Source: Nipponacmea schrenckii (taxonomy: Eukaryota > Mollusca > Gastropoda > Lottiidae). Taken from it: DNA of 64,000 nt. Both the position numbers and the translations under genes were made by a program. Positions 23,690-34,500 of this stretch are shown in pieces; within the stretch, counting starts at the first letter, position 1; every line of letters begins with the position of its first letter. Below the pieces are notes generated by a model that saw only the letters and a program-made list of their open reading frames with translations, did not search any database and had not been told where the DNA came from. The DNA is taken from contig CM060200.1 of assembly GCA_030562195.1 (NCBI GenBank), positions 26,637,023-26,701,022 on the forward strand, in the 5' to 3' direction.

Positions 23690-25478
23690 TTTTCAGATGG
23701 CGATGAAACCAAAAGTACACATTGTACAACATAGCATTGGATAGACATTGTCGAAAGCTATATATTTTGTACAAATCAAAAGGTCACTAATGGTTTAAAT
23801 TATTTATATTGAATAGAGTTCTGTCCCTTAGACCATTATTCCACTCAACTGTATATTATTGTTGCATAAGAGATACAATTTAAAATTCTAAAGATTGTAA
23901 TTTCGTTCAAAATATTCCATATTTACATCACCCACAACAGGAAGTAAACCACAATTTCATTTATTTAATATATATAAAACCTTTGAATCATTTTAATTGG
24001 ATGTAGAACGATTAAACTAAAAAATAAATTTGGATCGCTGAAACTCATATCTTGTAGATCGCCCAAACGCAACACACATTAAACAGATTGTTTTATAGGG
24101 AAAATTCGCAATTTTTAAATGGCGATGAAAGCGGAAATATACATCTTACAATAAAGCTTTATATATCATTGGATAGATCTTCTCGAGAGCTATCACGTTT
24201 GTACAGGTCAAAAATTCGTCAAAGGTCAACGTCACAATATACGACCCTTCAAAGTTTTTAAAAATTTTAATCGTAAAAAAATCAAAATCAAAATCGAAAT
24301 TCAAAAATCGGTTTCCATATATATTTCGTCAATCGGTTATAGATTCTATATACATCAAAATAACACAAATCGAATTACCCCCCCGAGACCCTATTTCGAT
24401 TTAAAGAAAAACACGCACAGTTAGTATAGAAGAAATAACAAAATTTTGAAATTTTTAAACGCGCAATTTTGATCAAAATACCAAGTGTGATATATTAATA
24501 GAAAGATGAGATTAAGCGTAAAAGGAATATGTTAGAAATTATGTCCTATGTAAATTAGGTCACGTGATAGAGCTCTCTAAAATAAAAATTCGTGATTTTC
24601 AATTGGCTGCAAAACCGGAAGTAAACATCGGACAACAAAGGTGATGATACCATTGGGTAGATATAATCAAGGGCAATAACTTTTGTTCAGGTCAAAAGGT
24701 CACCGAAGGTCAAGGTCGCGAAATATGACCTTTTAAATTTTTGACAATTACTGGAAAATTTCAACCCGAAATAAAAGAAAAGCAAAAGCGAAATTCAAAA
24801 ATCCCTTCCCATACTTTTTTGCGCAATCGTTGAATGTTTTTAGAAAATCTTAAATTATGCAAATTAGATTTAACCCTAAGGCCCCATTTTGAGTTTTACA
24901 AAAATTAGTCATATCAAGATGGCGGCTGATCCGTTACTTCCGGTTCGGATTTTTTTAATTTAGCATCATTTAATAGACAATTGTAGCTAATTGCAAAAGA
25001 AATTTTTTCAATATCTTCAATATTCCGGAAGTGCAAAATTCAACTTTAAAAGCAAATAACTTTAAAACCGGAAGTGATATCGAAATTTTGAAAATTAATT
25101 ATAGTTTGCAATCAAAATGTCTATATATCTGTAAGTTTTCAAGTCGATCGAAAGAAAACTGTAGAAGTAAAAAAATGCTAAAAATTCAAAATTCAAAAAG
25201 TCAGCGACAAAGTTGGAAAATGTTTCATTCTCAATTTCCTATCTTTTAGAACTAAGTTCAATGTAGTTATCTAAAAAAGAACGATCAACATTGGATCAAA
25301 AATAAAGCCGCAAATTGAAAAACAAAGAAAAACTTTGGAATGCGCTACGTCATTTCCTGTTTACAAAAAATGCATCAAATTACATTCATTAACATTACTT
25401 TCACGAGTACGACAAGAAAATCGAAAGAGTGAATTCATAGCATATGTAGTTTTGGCTGGGCGCTCTGGGAAGAATTCG

Positions 25479-25480
<2 letters not shown>
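23690..25480. repeat. Decayed relatives of the repeat domain
   Basis: Three units start with GGCGATGAAA/GGCTGCAAAA-like words followed by ACATYNNACAA and CATTGGRTAGA, near 23697, 24120 and 24604, each leading to AAGGTCA-rich text. Later parts (24720-25000) match 27100-27300, including AAGATGGCGGC. They are more diverged than the 1.09-kb units, so older. Confidence 0.65.
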
Positions 25481-25516
<36 letters not shown>

Positions 25517-25520
25517 ATTT

Positions 25521-25614
25521 CGAAAACAAAGCAGTGCGTTCGAATGAACGCACTGCAAAAAAATAAAATAATCCGAACGATTACAATACGTTTTCGCCAA
25601 AGTCGAAATACGTA
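25521..25614 (+). repeat. Hairpin plus conserved module, copy 2
   Basis: After a long A-run come CGAAAACAAA, then a perfect hairpin of 11-bp arms (GCAGTGCGTTC) and a GAAT loop at 25531-25556, an A-rich spacer, and the ~46-nt module ATAATCCGAACGATTACAAT..ATACGTA (25568-25614). Inside the module ACGTTTTCG and CGAAATACGT can form a second, bulged stem. Confidence 0.8.
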
Positions 25615-25623
25615 AAAAATAAA

Positions 25624-26539
25624 ACTAGAATTGCTTACAATTATGAACGTATTTCGAGAGCCTTAAAATATTATGTAGGCTAAATTTGCAATTACCTACA
25701 TCTAGACAATATATTGAATATCATTTGACCTAGTTTTCAAAGTCATAAAGTAATTAGGTCACACCTTCCGTAACGGTTAATGATGACGAAAATATGAAAA
25801 TTATCAATTTTTGCTGTATTTAAGTACACTTATCTCTATGAATTTTTTAAGTAAGCCAAATTAAAAAATATCTACTCGTAGACAATATATTGAATATTAT
25901 TTGACCTAATTTTCAAGGTCATAGATTAAGTGGGTCACACCTTCCGTACCTGTTAAAGTGACCTAATTTTGAAAAAATCGAAATTTAAATAATTCGAAAG
26001 AAAATACGAAATTTGAAAATCGGTCTCCAAGAAAAGGTAGATAATGATCCATTGTATCTATGTGCTAAATTTCATCAAAATCGGTCTATCAGTAGTGTCT
26101 GAATTTCGGATTTAAGAATTGTAACGAAAATTCAAAATGGCGGCCGATATGGCAGCTTGACCTAATTATTTAGGTCAAATCAATTACTATTGACAAGTTA
26201 TTTATAAAACAGTTTTCACTTTTCACCTAGCAGTTATAGACCGGAAGTTACGTAATTACGTCATTTGAGGCTAAACCGGAAGTGGAATTTTTTTTTCACA
26301 TTTTTTCAAAAATTATAAACATATCGCCTATCAACTGGTAAAGTTTCAAAATTTTACCATTTATATTAAAGGAGAAATCACGGTCTGAAAATTTTGCCGA
26401 TGACCCTTGAATATTGAATTGCAAATCGTGGGTAAAATATTCAACCTAATTGCATAAAACCTATAATTGTTAGTTGAAAAATACATTGAAGTTTTCAAAT
26501 CTGAAAATCCGGTCAAAATCGAACTGAAAATAAACTTGC
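25624..26539 (+). repeat. 1.09-kb unit 3, interrupted by the assembly gap
   Basis: Near-identical to units 1 and 2 from CTAGAATTGC to AAACTTGC, where the run of N begins. The missing 3' portion would be ~170 bp if the unit is complete. Confidence 0.9.
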
Positions 26540-27039
26540 NNNNNNNNNNNNNNNNNNNNNNNNNNNNNNNNNNNNNNNNNNNNNNNNNNNNNNNNNNNNN
26601 NNNNNNNNNNNNNNNNNNNNNNNNNNNNNNNNNNNNNNNNNNNNNNNNNNNNNNNNNNNNNNNNNNNNNNNNNNNNNNNNNNNNNNNNNNNNNNNNNNNN
26701 NNNNNNNNNNNNNNNNNNNNNNNNNNNNNNNNNNNNNNNNNNNNNNNNNNNNNNNNNNNNNNNNNNNNNNNNNNNNNNNNNNNNNNNNNNNNNNNNNNNN
26801 NNNNNNNNNNNNNNNNNNNNNNNNNNNNNNNNNNNNNNNNNNNNNNNNNNNNNNNNNNNNNNNNNNNNNNNNNNNNNNNNNNNNNNNNNNNNNNNNNNNN
26901 NNNNNNNNNNNNNNNNNNNNNNNNNNNNNNNNNNNNNNNNNNNNNNNNNNNNNNNNNNNNNNNNNNNNNNNNNNNNNNNNNNNNNNNNNNNNNNNNNNNN
27001 NNNNNNNNNNNNNNNNNNNNNNNNNNNNNNNNNNNNNNN
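26540..27039. other. Assembly gap of 500 N
   Basis: Exactly 500 undetermined bases, which suggests an arbitrary gap size. It lies within the repeat domain, where collapse or misjoining is likely. Long open frames reported across it are meaningless. Confidence 0.99.
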
Positions 27040-27824
27040 TACTAAAGGTCAAAGTCACCAAAGGTCAAGGTCACGAGAAATAAGCCCCCAAACTTCGAAA
27101 AAATTCAACCGGATGTTGCAAAATTGCAAAAGCGAAATTCAAAAATCGGCTCCCACAGTTTTTTTCGTAATCGACTAAAGCTACAAGAAATGTAAACATC
27201 GCGGAAATTAGACATTACCCTGAGGCCCCATTTTGAGTTTTACAAAAAAGTGACATTTCAAGATGGCGGCCAAAGTTTCACTTCTGGTCCATATTTTTTC
27301 TTCATTTTTTTTTGTCTTCTAATTTAATTAAGATTGACATAAATTTTGTTGCGATGCATCAATTACAGCACAAGTAGGTCAACCGGAAGTTTAAACCCTT
27401 TTTACGTTGAAACCGGAAATGAAGCAAAAATTTTGACTCTGCCAATGTTTTTATATTCATGACACTTGAAGGCACACAAATTTTCAGATCAATCGGTCTT
27501 AAAATAGCAAAGTTGCAAAAATGTGCAAAATACGGCAAAAAAATGTGTGCTACGAATTTTCGAATTTCGAAATTTTTCAACTGCTATCTTGTTGGAAATT
27601 ATTTCAAGTTTCTAAAAATGCAAACCCGAAGAAAATCGATCAATAATTGCGACTTCTAGAGCCACTGACCGACTTTTTAGGCATGTCGCAACGCAGCACT
27701 TATGGTTTTGCAAAAATGTTCCAATTTATATTTAATAGAAACGTCGCCACAACAGAAGGTTTAGAGAAGTTGTGAAATTGCTGCAACTATTGCAGCTTAG
27801 GCTGTGTGAGGTGTGTAAATTTCG

Positions 27825-27830
<6 letters not shown>
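27040..27830. repeat. Decayed relative of the repeat domain, after the gap
   Basis: Contains tandem AAAGGTCA/AAGGTCAAGGTCAC words, CAAAAATCGGCTCC (related to the ATCGGTCTCC of the units), CAAGATGGCGGCC and ACCGGAAGT. It matches 24660-25050 best and ends at a poly(A) leading into unit 4. Confidence 0.65.
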
Positions 27831-27852
<22 letters not shown>

Positions 27853-27855
<3 letters not shown>

Positions 27856-28950
27856 AGAATTGCTTACAATTATGAACGTATTTCGACAGCCTTAAAATAT
27901 TATGTAGGCTAAATTTGCAATAACCTACATCTAGACGATATATTGAATATCATTTGACCTAGTTTTCAAAGTCGTGAAATAATTAGGTCACACCTTCCGT
28001 AACAGTCAAAGATGGCGAAAATATGAAAATTATCAATTTTTGCTGTATTTAAGTACACTTATCTCTATGAATTTTTTAAGTAAGCCAAATTTAAAAATAC
28101 CCACTCGAAGACAATATATTGAATATTATTTGACCTAATTTTTAAGGTCATAGATTAAGTGGGTCACACCTTCCGTAGCCGTAAAAGTGACCTAAATTTG
28201 AAAAAATCGAAATTCGAATAATTCGAAAAAAAATACGAAATTCAAAAATCGGTCTCCAAGAAAAGGTAGATAATATTACAATGTATCTATGTGCTAAATT
28301 TCATCGAAATCGGTCCATCAATAGTGTCTGAATTTCGGCTTTAAGAATTGTAACGAAAATTCAAAATGGCGGCCGATATGGCAGCTTGACCTAATTTTTT
28401 AGGTCAAATTGATTACTATTGACAAGTTATTTGTAAAACAGTTTTCACTTTTCACCTAGCTGTTATAGACCGGAAGTTACGTAATTACGTCATTTGAGGC
28501 TAAACCGGAAGTCGAATTTTTTTTTTCAAAATTTCACAAAAATTATAATCATATCGCCTATCATTTGGTAAAGTTTCAAAATTTTACCATTTATATTAAA
28601 CGAGAAATCGCGGTCTGAAATTTTTGCCGATGACCCTTGAATATTGAATTGCAAATCGTGGGTAAAAGATTTGACCGAATTGCATAAAACCTATAATTGT
28701 TAGTTTACAAATACATTGAAGTTTTCAAATCTGAAAATCCGGTCGAAATCGAACTGAAAATAAAATTGCTAAAGCCAAAAAACCTTATCTTCCGGTTCTC
28801 ACTTCCGGTCAGAGATAGAACTTCCGGTTTTGTTTTATTTGATAATAGAAATCATTCTAAGATCAACTGTAGATTTAGAATTTCTGCACCTTTTACCAGT
28901 TTGTCTGCAAACTCATCCAAGAATTACAAAAAAAAAAAAAAAAAAAAAAA
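27853..28950 (+). repeat. 1.09-kb unit 4 (most diverged copy)
   Basis: Full-length unit from CTAGAATTGC to CCAAGAATTAC plus a ~28-nt A-run. It differs from units 1-3, 5 and 6 at many positions (for example CTCGAAGAC and GTAGCCGTAAAAG), so it is an older or separate lineage. Confidence 0.9.
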
Positions 28951-28957
28951 AAATAAA

Positions 28958-29150
28958 ATAATCCGAACGATTACAATACGTTTTCGCCAAAGTCGAAATA
29001 CGTAAAAAAAAGACAAACCGAAAACAAACTGGGACTTTGCGGTAGCAAAGTCCCACAATAATCCGAACGATTACAATACGTTTTCGCCAAAGTCGAAATA
29101 CGTAATAATCCGAACAATTACAATACGTTTTCGCCAAAGTCGAAATACGT
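28958..29150 (+). repeat. Three modules and one hairpin downstream of unit 4 (copies 3-5)
   Basis: A module at 28958-29004 is followed by CCGAAAACAAAC, a perfect hairpin of 11-bp arms (TGGGACTTTGC, loop GGTA; 29030-29055), and two more modules head to tail at 29058-29104 and 29105-29150. The hairpin has the same geometry as that at 25531 but an unrelated stem sequence. Confidence 0.85.
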
Positions 29151-29221
29151 AATAAATTGATTGAGTGTTCAATAATTAATTGGTAAGATCACTGATGAAT
29201 ATATACACATATTGACCATTC

Positions 29222-31499
29222 TGTAAATATACCTTCTGCCATAAATATCCTTAAAGAACCATTCTATGATCCGATAAATCCAAAAAACGTAGTAAATATC
29301 AATAAAAATGCAATACAATTATTTAAAAAAGAGTAAATAGAATTGCTTACAATTATGAACGTATTTCGAGAGCCTTAAAATATTATATAGGCTAAATTTG
29401 CAATTACCTACATCTAGACAATATATTGAATATCATTTGACCTAGTTTTCAAAGTCATAAAATAATTAGGTCACACCTTCCGTAACGGTTAATGATGGCG
29501 AAAATATGAAAATTATTAATTTTTGCTGTATTTAAGTACACTTATCTCTATGAATTTTTTAAGTAAGCCAAATTAAAAAATATCTACTCGTAGACAATAT
29601 ATTGAATATTATTTGACCTAATTTTCAAGGTCATAGATTAAGTGGGTCACACCTTCCGTACCCGTTAAAGTGACCTAATTTTGAAAAAATCAAAATTTAA
29701 ATAATTCGAAAGAAAATACGAAATTTGAAAATCGGTCTCCAAGAAAAGGTAGATAATGATCCATTGTATCTATGTGCTAAATTTCATCAAAAGCGGTCTA
29801 TCAGTAGTGTCTGAATTTCGGATTTAAGAATTGTAACAAAAATTCAAAATGGCGGCCGATATGGCAGCTTGACCTAATTATTTAGGTCAAATCAATTACT
29901 ATTGACAAGTTATTTATAAAACAGTTTTCACTTTTCACCTAGCAGTTATAGACCGGAAGTTACGTAATTACGTCATTTGAGGCTAAACCGGAAGTGGAAT
30001 TTTTTTTTCACATTTTTTGAAAAATTATAAACATATCGCCTATCAACTGGTAATGTTTCAAAATTTTACCATTTATATTAAAGGAGAAATCACGGTCTGA
30101 AATTTTTGCCGATGACCCTTGAATATTGAATTGCAAATCGTGGGTAAAATATTTAACCTAATTGCATAAAACCTATAATTGTTAGTTGACAAATACATTG
30201 AAGTTTTCAAATCTGAAAATCCGGTCAAAATCGAACTGAAAATAAACTTGCTAAAGCAAAAAAACCTGAACTTCCGGTTCTCACTTCCTGTCAGAGATAG
30301 AACTTCCGGTTTTGTTTTATTTGATAATAGAAATCATTCTAAGATCAACTGTAGATTTAGAATTTCTGCACCTTTTACCATTTTGTCTGCAAACTCATCC
30401 AAGAATTAAAAAAAAAAAAAAAAAAAAAAAACTAGAATTGCTTACAATTATGAACGTATTTCGAGAGCCTTAAAATATTATGTAGGCTAAATTTGCAATT
30501 ACCTACATCTAGACAATATATTGAATATCATTTGACCTAGTTTTCAAAGTCATAAAATAATTAGGTCACACCTTCCGTAACGGTTAATGATGGCGAAAAT
30601 ATGAAAATTATCAATTTTTGCTGTATTTAAGTACACTTATCTCTATGAATTTTTTAAGTAAGCCAAATTAAAAAATATCTACTTGTAGACAATATATTGA
30701 ATATTATTTGACCTAATTTTCAAGGTCATAGATTAAGTGGGTCACACCTTCCGTACCCGTTAAAGTGACCTAATTTTGAAAAAATCGAAATTTAAATAAT
30801 TCGAAAGAAAATACGAAATTTGAAAATCGGTCTCCAAGAAAAGGTAGATAATGATCCATTGTATCTATGTGCTAAATTTCATCAAAATCGGTCTATCAGT
30901 AGTGTCTGAATTTCGGATTTAAGAATTGTAACGAAAATTCAAAATGGCGGCCGATATGGCAGCTTGACCTAATTATTTAGGTCAAATCAATTACTATTGA
31001 CAAGTTATTTATAAAACAGTTTTCACTTTTCACCTAGCAGTTATAGACCGGAAGTTACGTAATTACGTCATTTGAGGCTAAACTGGAAGTGGATTTTTTT
31101 TTTCACATTTTTTCAAAAAATTATAAACATATCCCCTATCAACTGGTAAAGTTTCAAAATTTTACCATTTATATTAAAGGAGAAATCACGATCTGAAATT
31201 TTTGCCGATGACCCTTGAATATTAAATTGCAAATCGTGGATAAAATATTTAACCTAATTGCATAAAACCTATAATTGTTAGTTGACAAATACATTGAAGT
31301 TTTCAAATCTGAAAATCCGGTCAAAATCGAACTGAAAATAAACTTGCTAAAGCAAAAAAACCTGAACTTCCGGTTCTCACTTCCTGCCAGAGATAGAACT
31401 TCCGGTTTTGTTTTATTTGATAATAGAAATCATTCTAAGATCAACTGTAGATTTAGAATTTCTGCACCTTTTACCAGTTTGTCTGCAAACTCATCCAAG

Positions 31500-31531
<32 letters not shown>

Positions 31532-31582
31532 TAAAATAATCCGAACGATTACAATACGTTTTCGCCAAAGTCGAAATACGTA
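29222..31582 (+). repeat. Repeat block B: head, units 5 and 6, terminal module
   Basis: The head at 29222-29337 matches 21205-21318, including AACCATTCTATRATCCGAT. Units 5 (29338-30430) and 6 (30431-31530) follow, each closed by poly(A). The module ATAATCCGAACGATTACAAT..TACGTA at 31536-31582 closes the block, followed by AAATAAATTGATTGAG as after 29150. This head, n units, tail layout suggests a composite element and not a simple satellite. Confidence 0.88.
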
Positions 31583-34500
31583 AATAAATTGATTGAGCGT
31601 TCATTTTATCTCCATTCTTAGAGGCAGTATCAATTATAACCTTTTTTGTATAGTTTGCATACAATTTATTCAGCTCAAAACGGACCAGTGGTTGTACCAC
31701 AGAAAGCGATCTAAAGGCAAACGACAGCCTCACCTGAGTACCATAGGTAACTCACGTATATTGAAAAAAGCGTCAAGATGTAGGTCAGAGTGTATCTTAA
31801 CATATATTCTATTAAACATCTATTTATATTGACATTAATAAGGTAATAATTAATACTAAATTTCTAATTTTGACAGTCCATAATTTAGGTTGTATAATGG
31901 CCCACTATTGTGTTGGTGCAGATATGCCATTAGTTTGACCAATCATATCTTATTGTCCGCACAAGGAAAGAGTTTGTATAGAGCCCTGGAATATCAATAT
32001 CATTCAAAATAGCATTGTTAGTCTAAGAATGTCTTTTTATACAAATCAAGCAATGTTCAGCGGATGTTATTCTGAACTGAAGCAGCTCTTCTGAATATAT
32101 GAATTTATTGAATTCATATTTAGGATTTAGATATTTCTTACCTACTAGTATGACGTCGACTAGTGTGGTATAATTTTATTAATTATTGAACCAAAATGAC
32201 GTAGATTATACGAGTAGATATTGAATTAAAGTATATTTTGCTAAAGGGGTAACTAACTACCTTCAAGCATATTAGTAAATATATTCATTTTGACGTATAC
32301 CATACTGTGTAATCTGATGAAAGTATTAACTAATGTGAAAGTAGATGGTAAATAGATTCGTACCTCATTAACTTAGCATCATAATCCAATTAATAGCATT
32401 GCTAATTACTGAGCATAGTAGACCAAAATCTCATTATCAATATGACATTTCTTCTTTATTTGTTTTACTTTGGCACAATTTTTGGAAGCATATTTGTAAT
32501 AAACTAATTCTTCTTCTTGGAATGATGGTGCTAGCTCTTATCGTTTCAGTACCAAGGGTGTGTAGGTGTAGGTATAGCAGTCAACTATACAGTTGAAACA
32601 CAAACCACTAGAACCCCACACACATTAATGGCATAAATTCATGGTATAAATTCCCGTTTAAGTATCAAAAACTAATAATTAAAATCGAATAACGACTTCG
32701 TGAATTCATCATAAAAACTCAAAGGTGCTATCTGTCAATGAATAATTTATTCTTTATTACGTTCGTTGATTATGACGGAGTATGAGAGTCCTTACGATTG
32801 GCAAGAATAGAAGTAGATTACTACTCCAATACCCTTTGATATACTATGAAAGTTATTAATGGGTTGTTAAGAATTCAGTGAACCATATCCATATAATCTG
32901 ATTTTAATTTTTAATTTATCGCCTACTAGTGATATAATGTATTTAATAGTGAGATGATTGATGTGTAAACTTCCTCTATAACAACTTAAAAAACTGGACT
33001 GCTTTTGCCGATGTTTAGTAGTCAGATTAGGGTCGTTTGAGTTCAATATTGGTCGAAAAATCATCGGGAAATTTGATGATTGTTTTTATTTGTGAAATTT
33101 TTCTTGTGAGAATGCACTCGTTTTTAGTAAATGAAAAGAAATTAATGGAGTTTTACGTCCTATTCTTCTGCTCGTATTTAGTAAAGCATCATTGTGGATT
33201 ATAGTCATGTGGATTCATTAGGATCTTTAACTTATGCCTGGAATTAGCTTGGATTCCCATACCTGTTTTCAATGGCAGAAGATGCTTTTGTAGTACAATT
33301 ATCAGTAAATTCCAAACTAAGGCTATTGTGATCTAGACTCGTACAGTAAATGGTGAGCTTGTACCTAATTCTATTGATACGTATGTTTTTAATTGTCTTC
33401 ATGACTTAATATTATTAATGTATCTCGACCTCCATCAAACAGTGACAAATTCAGACCAATACTACTGATACTGACTGTATTAAATGGCAAACATTTCAAA
33501 TACATGAACTTAGCTTTATGAGAACACATTAAGCGGAACGACAGAAAATAAATAAAACACCAACGTGAATACAGTTTTTAAACCAAACCAATTTAACAGC
33601 ACAAAAGAGATTTAGAATCCGTTTGATAAGCTTACTGATCTATGAAACCAAATCAAAAATCGGAAGAAAGATAGGGTAATAATACAAACTTATTTCTCTA
33701 TCTGGACCAGTGACACATGTAAAGCATGTTATCTTGCCAAACCGATTTCATATTATTATCATAAGGATGTGATTAAAGTTCAATGGTTTAATAGACAGAC
33801 TAAACCACCAATTAATAACGGAAGTATTTTGATTTGTGATTTGTCAAGATTAGTTTCAATTTATGCATTTGATTTCTGTGGTGTTTGCATTGGGAAGTAT
33901 TTTCCTGTGATTCATAAGGAAACTGTTCTGTTATCTAGAAAGCACTTTTATATATGTAAGTATAATACTCACGATTTAAATTTTTTTATTAACTAGACAG
34001 ACTATTTTATTGATTTATATAACGTTGAATATTCCTTTGATCTATTGCTAGGCTTGTTTCAAAACTGAGAAAATCCGCGCAATATTTCCCTTCCGATTTG
34101 ATTGCTTGGTGTTGGGAATCCTGCCAATCCCTAGATTCAAGATTGTACAAAGGCAATGAACTTACATTTATTTGAACTAGATTATCATGTAGATTTTCAA
34201 AAACGACCGATATGCTTAAAACAAAAATGACCTACAATACTTCCGATTCTTCCTAATTCATCGTAGGTTGAGTTAACGAAGACATTGTACTACGGGAAAA
34301 TCTGTCTGTAGCAAAGGGTGTATCAATTTATTGCTCTATCTAACTTATCCAGCTCAATGTCTGGGAAAGTTATTTTTTAAACCGGAAGTTATTACCCCGA
34401 AACCTGAACTTCTTGATAAGCAAGAAAGTGAAAATAGAAGAAGGGAAGTAATATATTGCTCCAGCGGACTTGGTCCTTTTTATCAGTCGCTCTGCATTAC

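Noticed and set aside
26467..27061. Long open frames of 182-192 codons
   Set aside because: They run through the 500-N gap.
23242..31505. Recurring 70-100-codon frame MLVEKYIEVFKSENPVKIEL.. in the 1.09-kb units
   Set aside because: It recurs because the DNA repeats; unit 1 has a stop in it, start codons differ (MLVE/MLVD/MLVY by shifted text), and the frame runs into the poly(A). No sign of protein-level constraint can be shown here.
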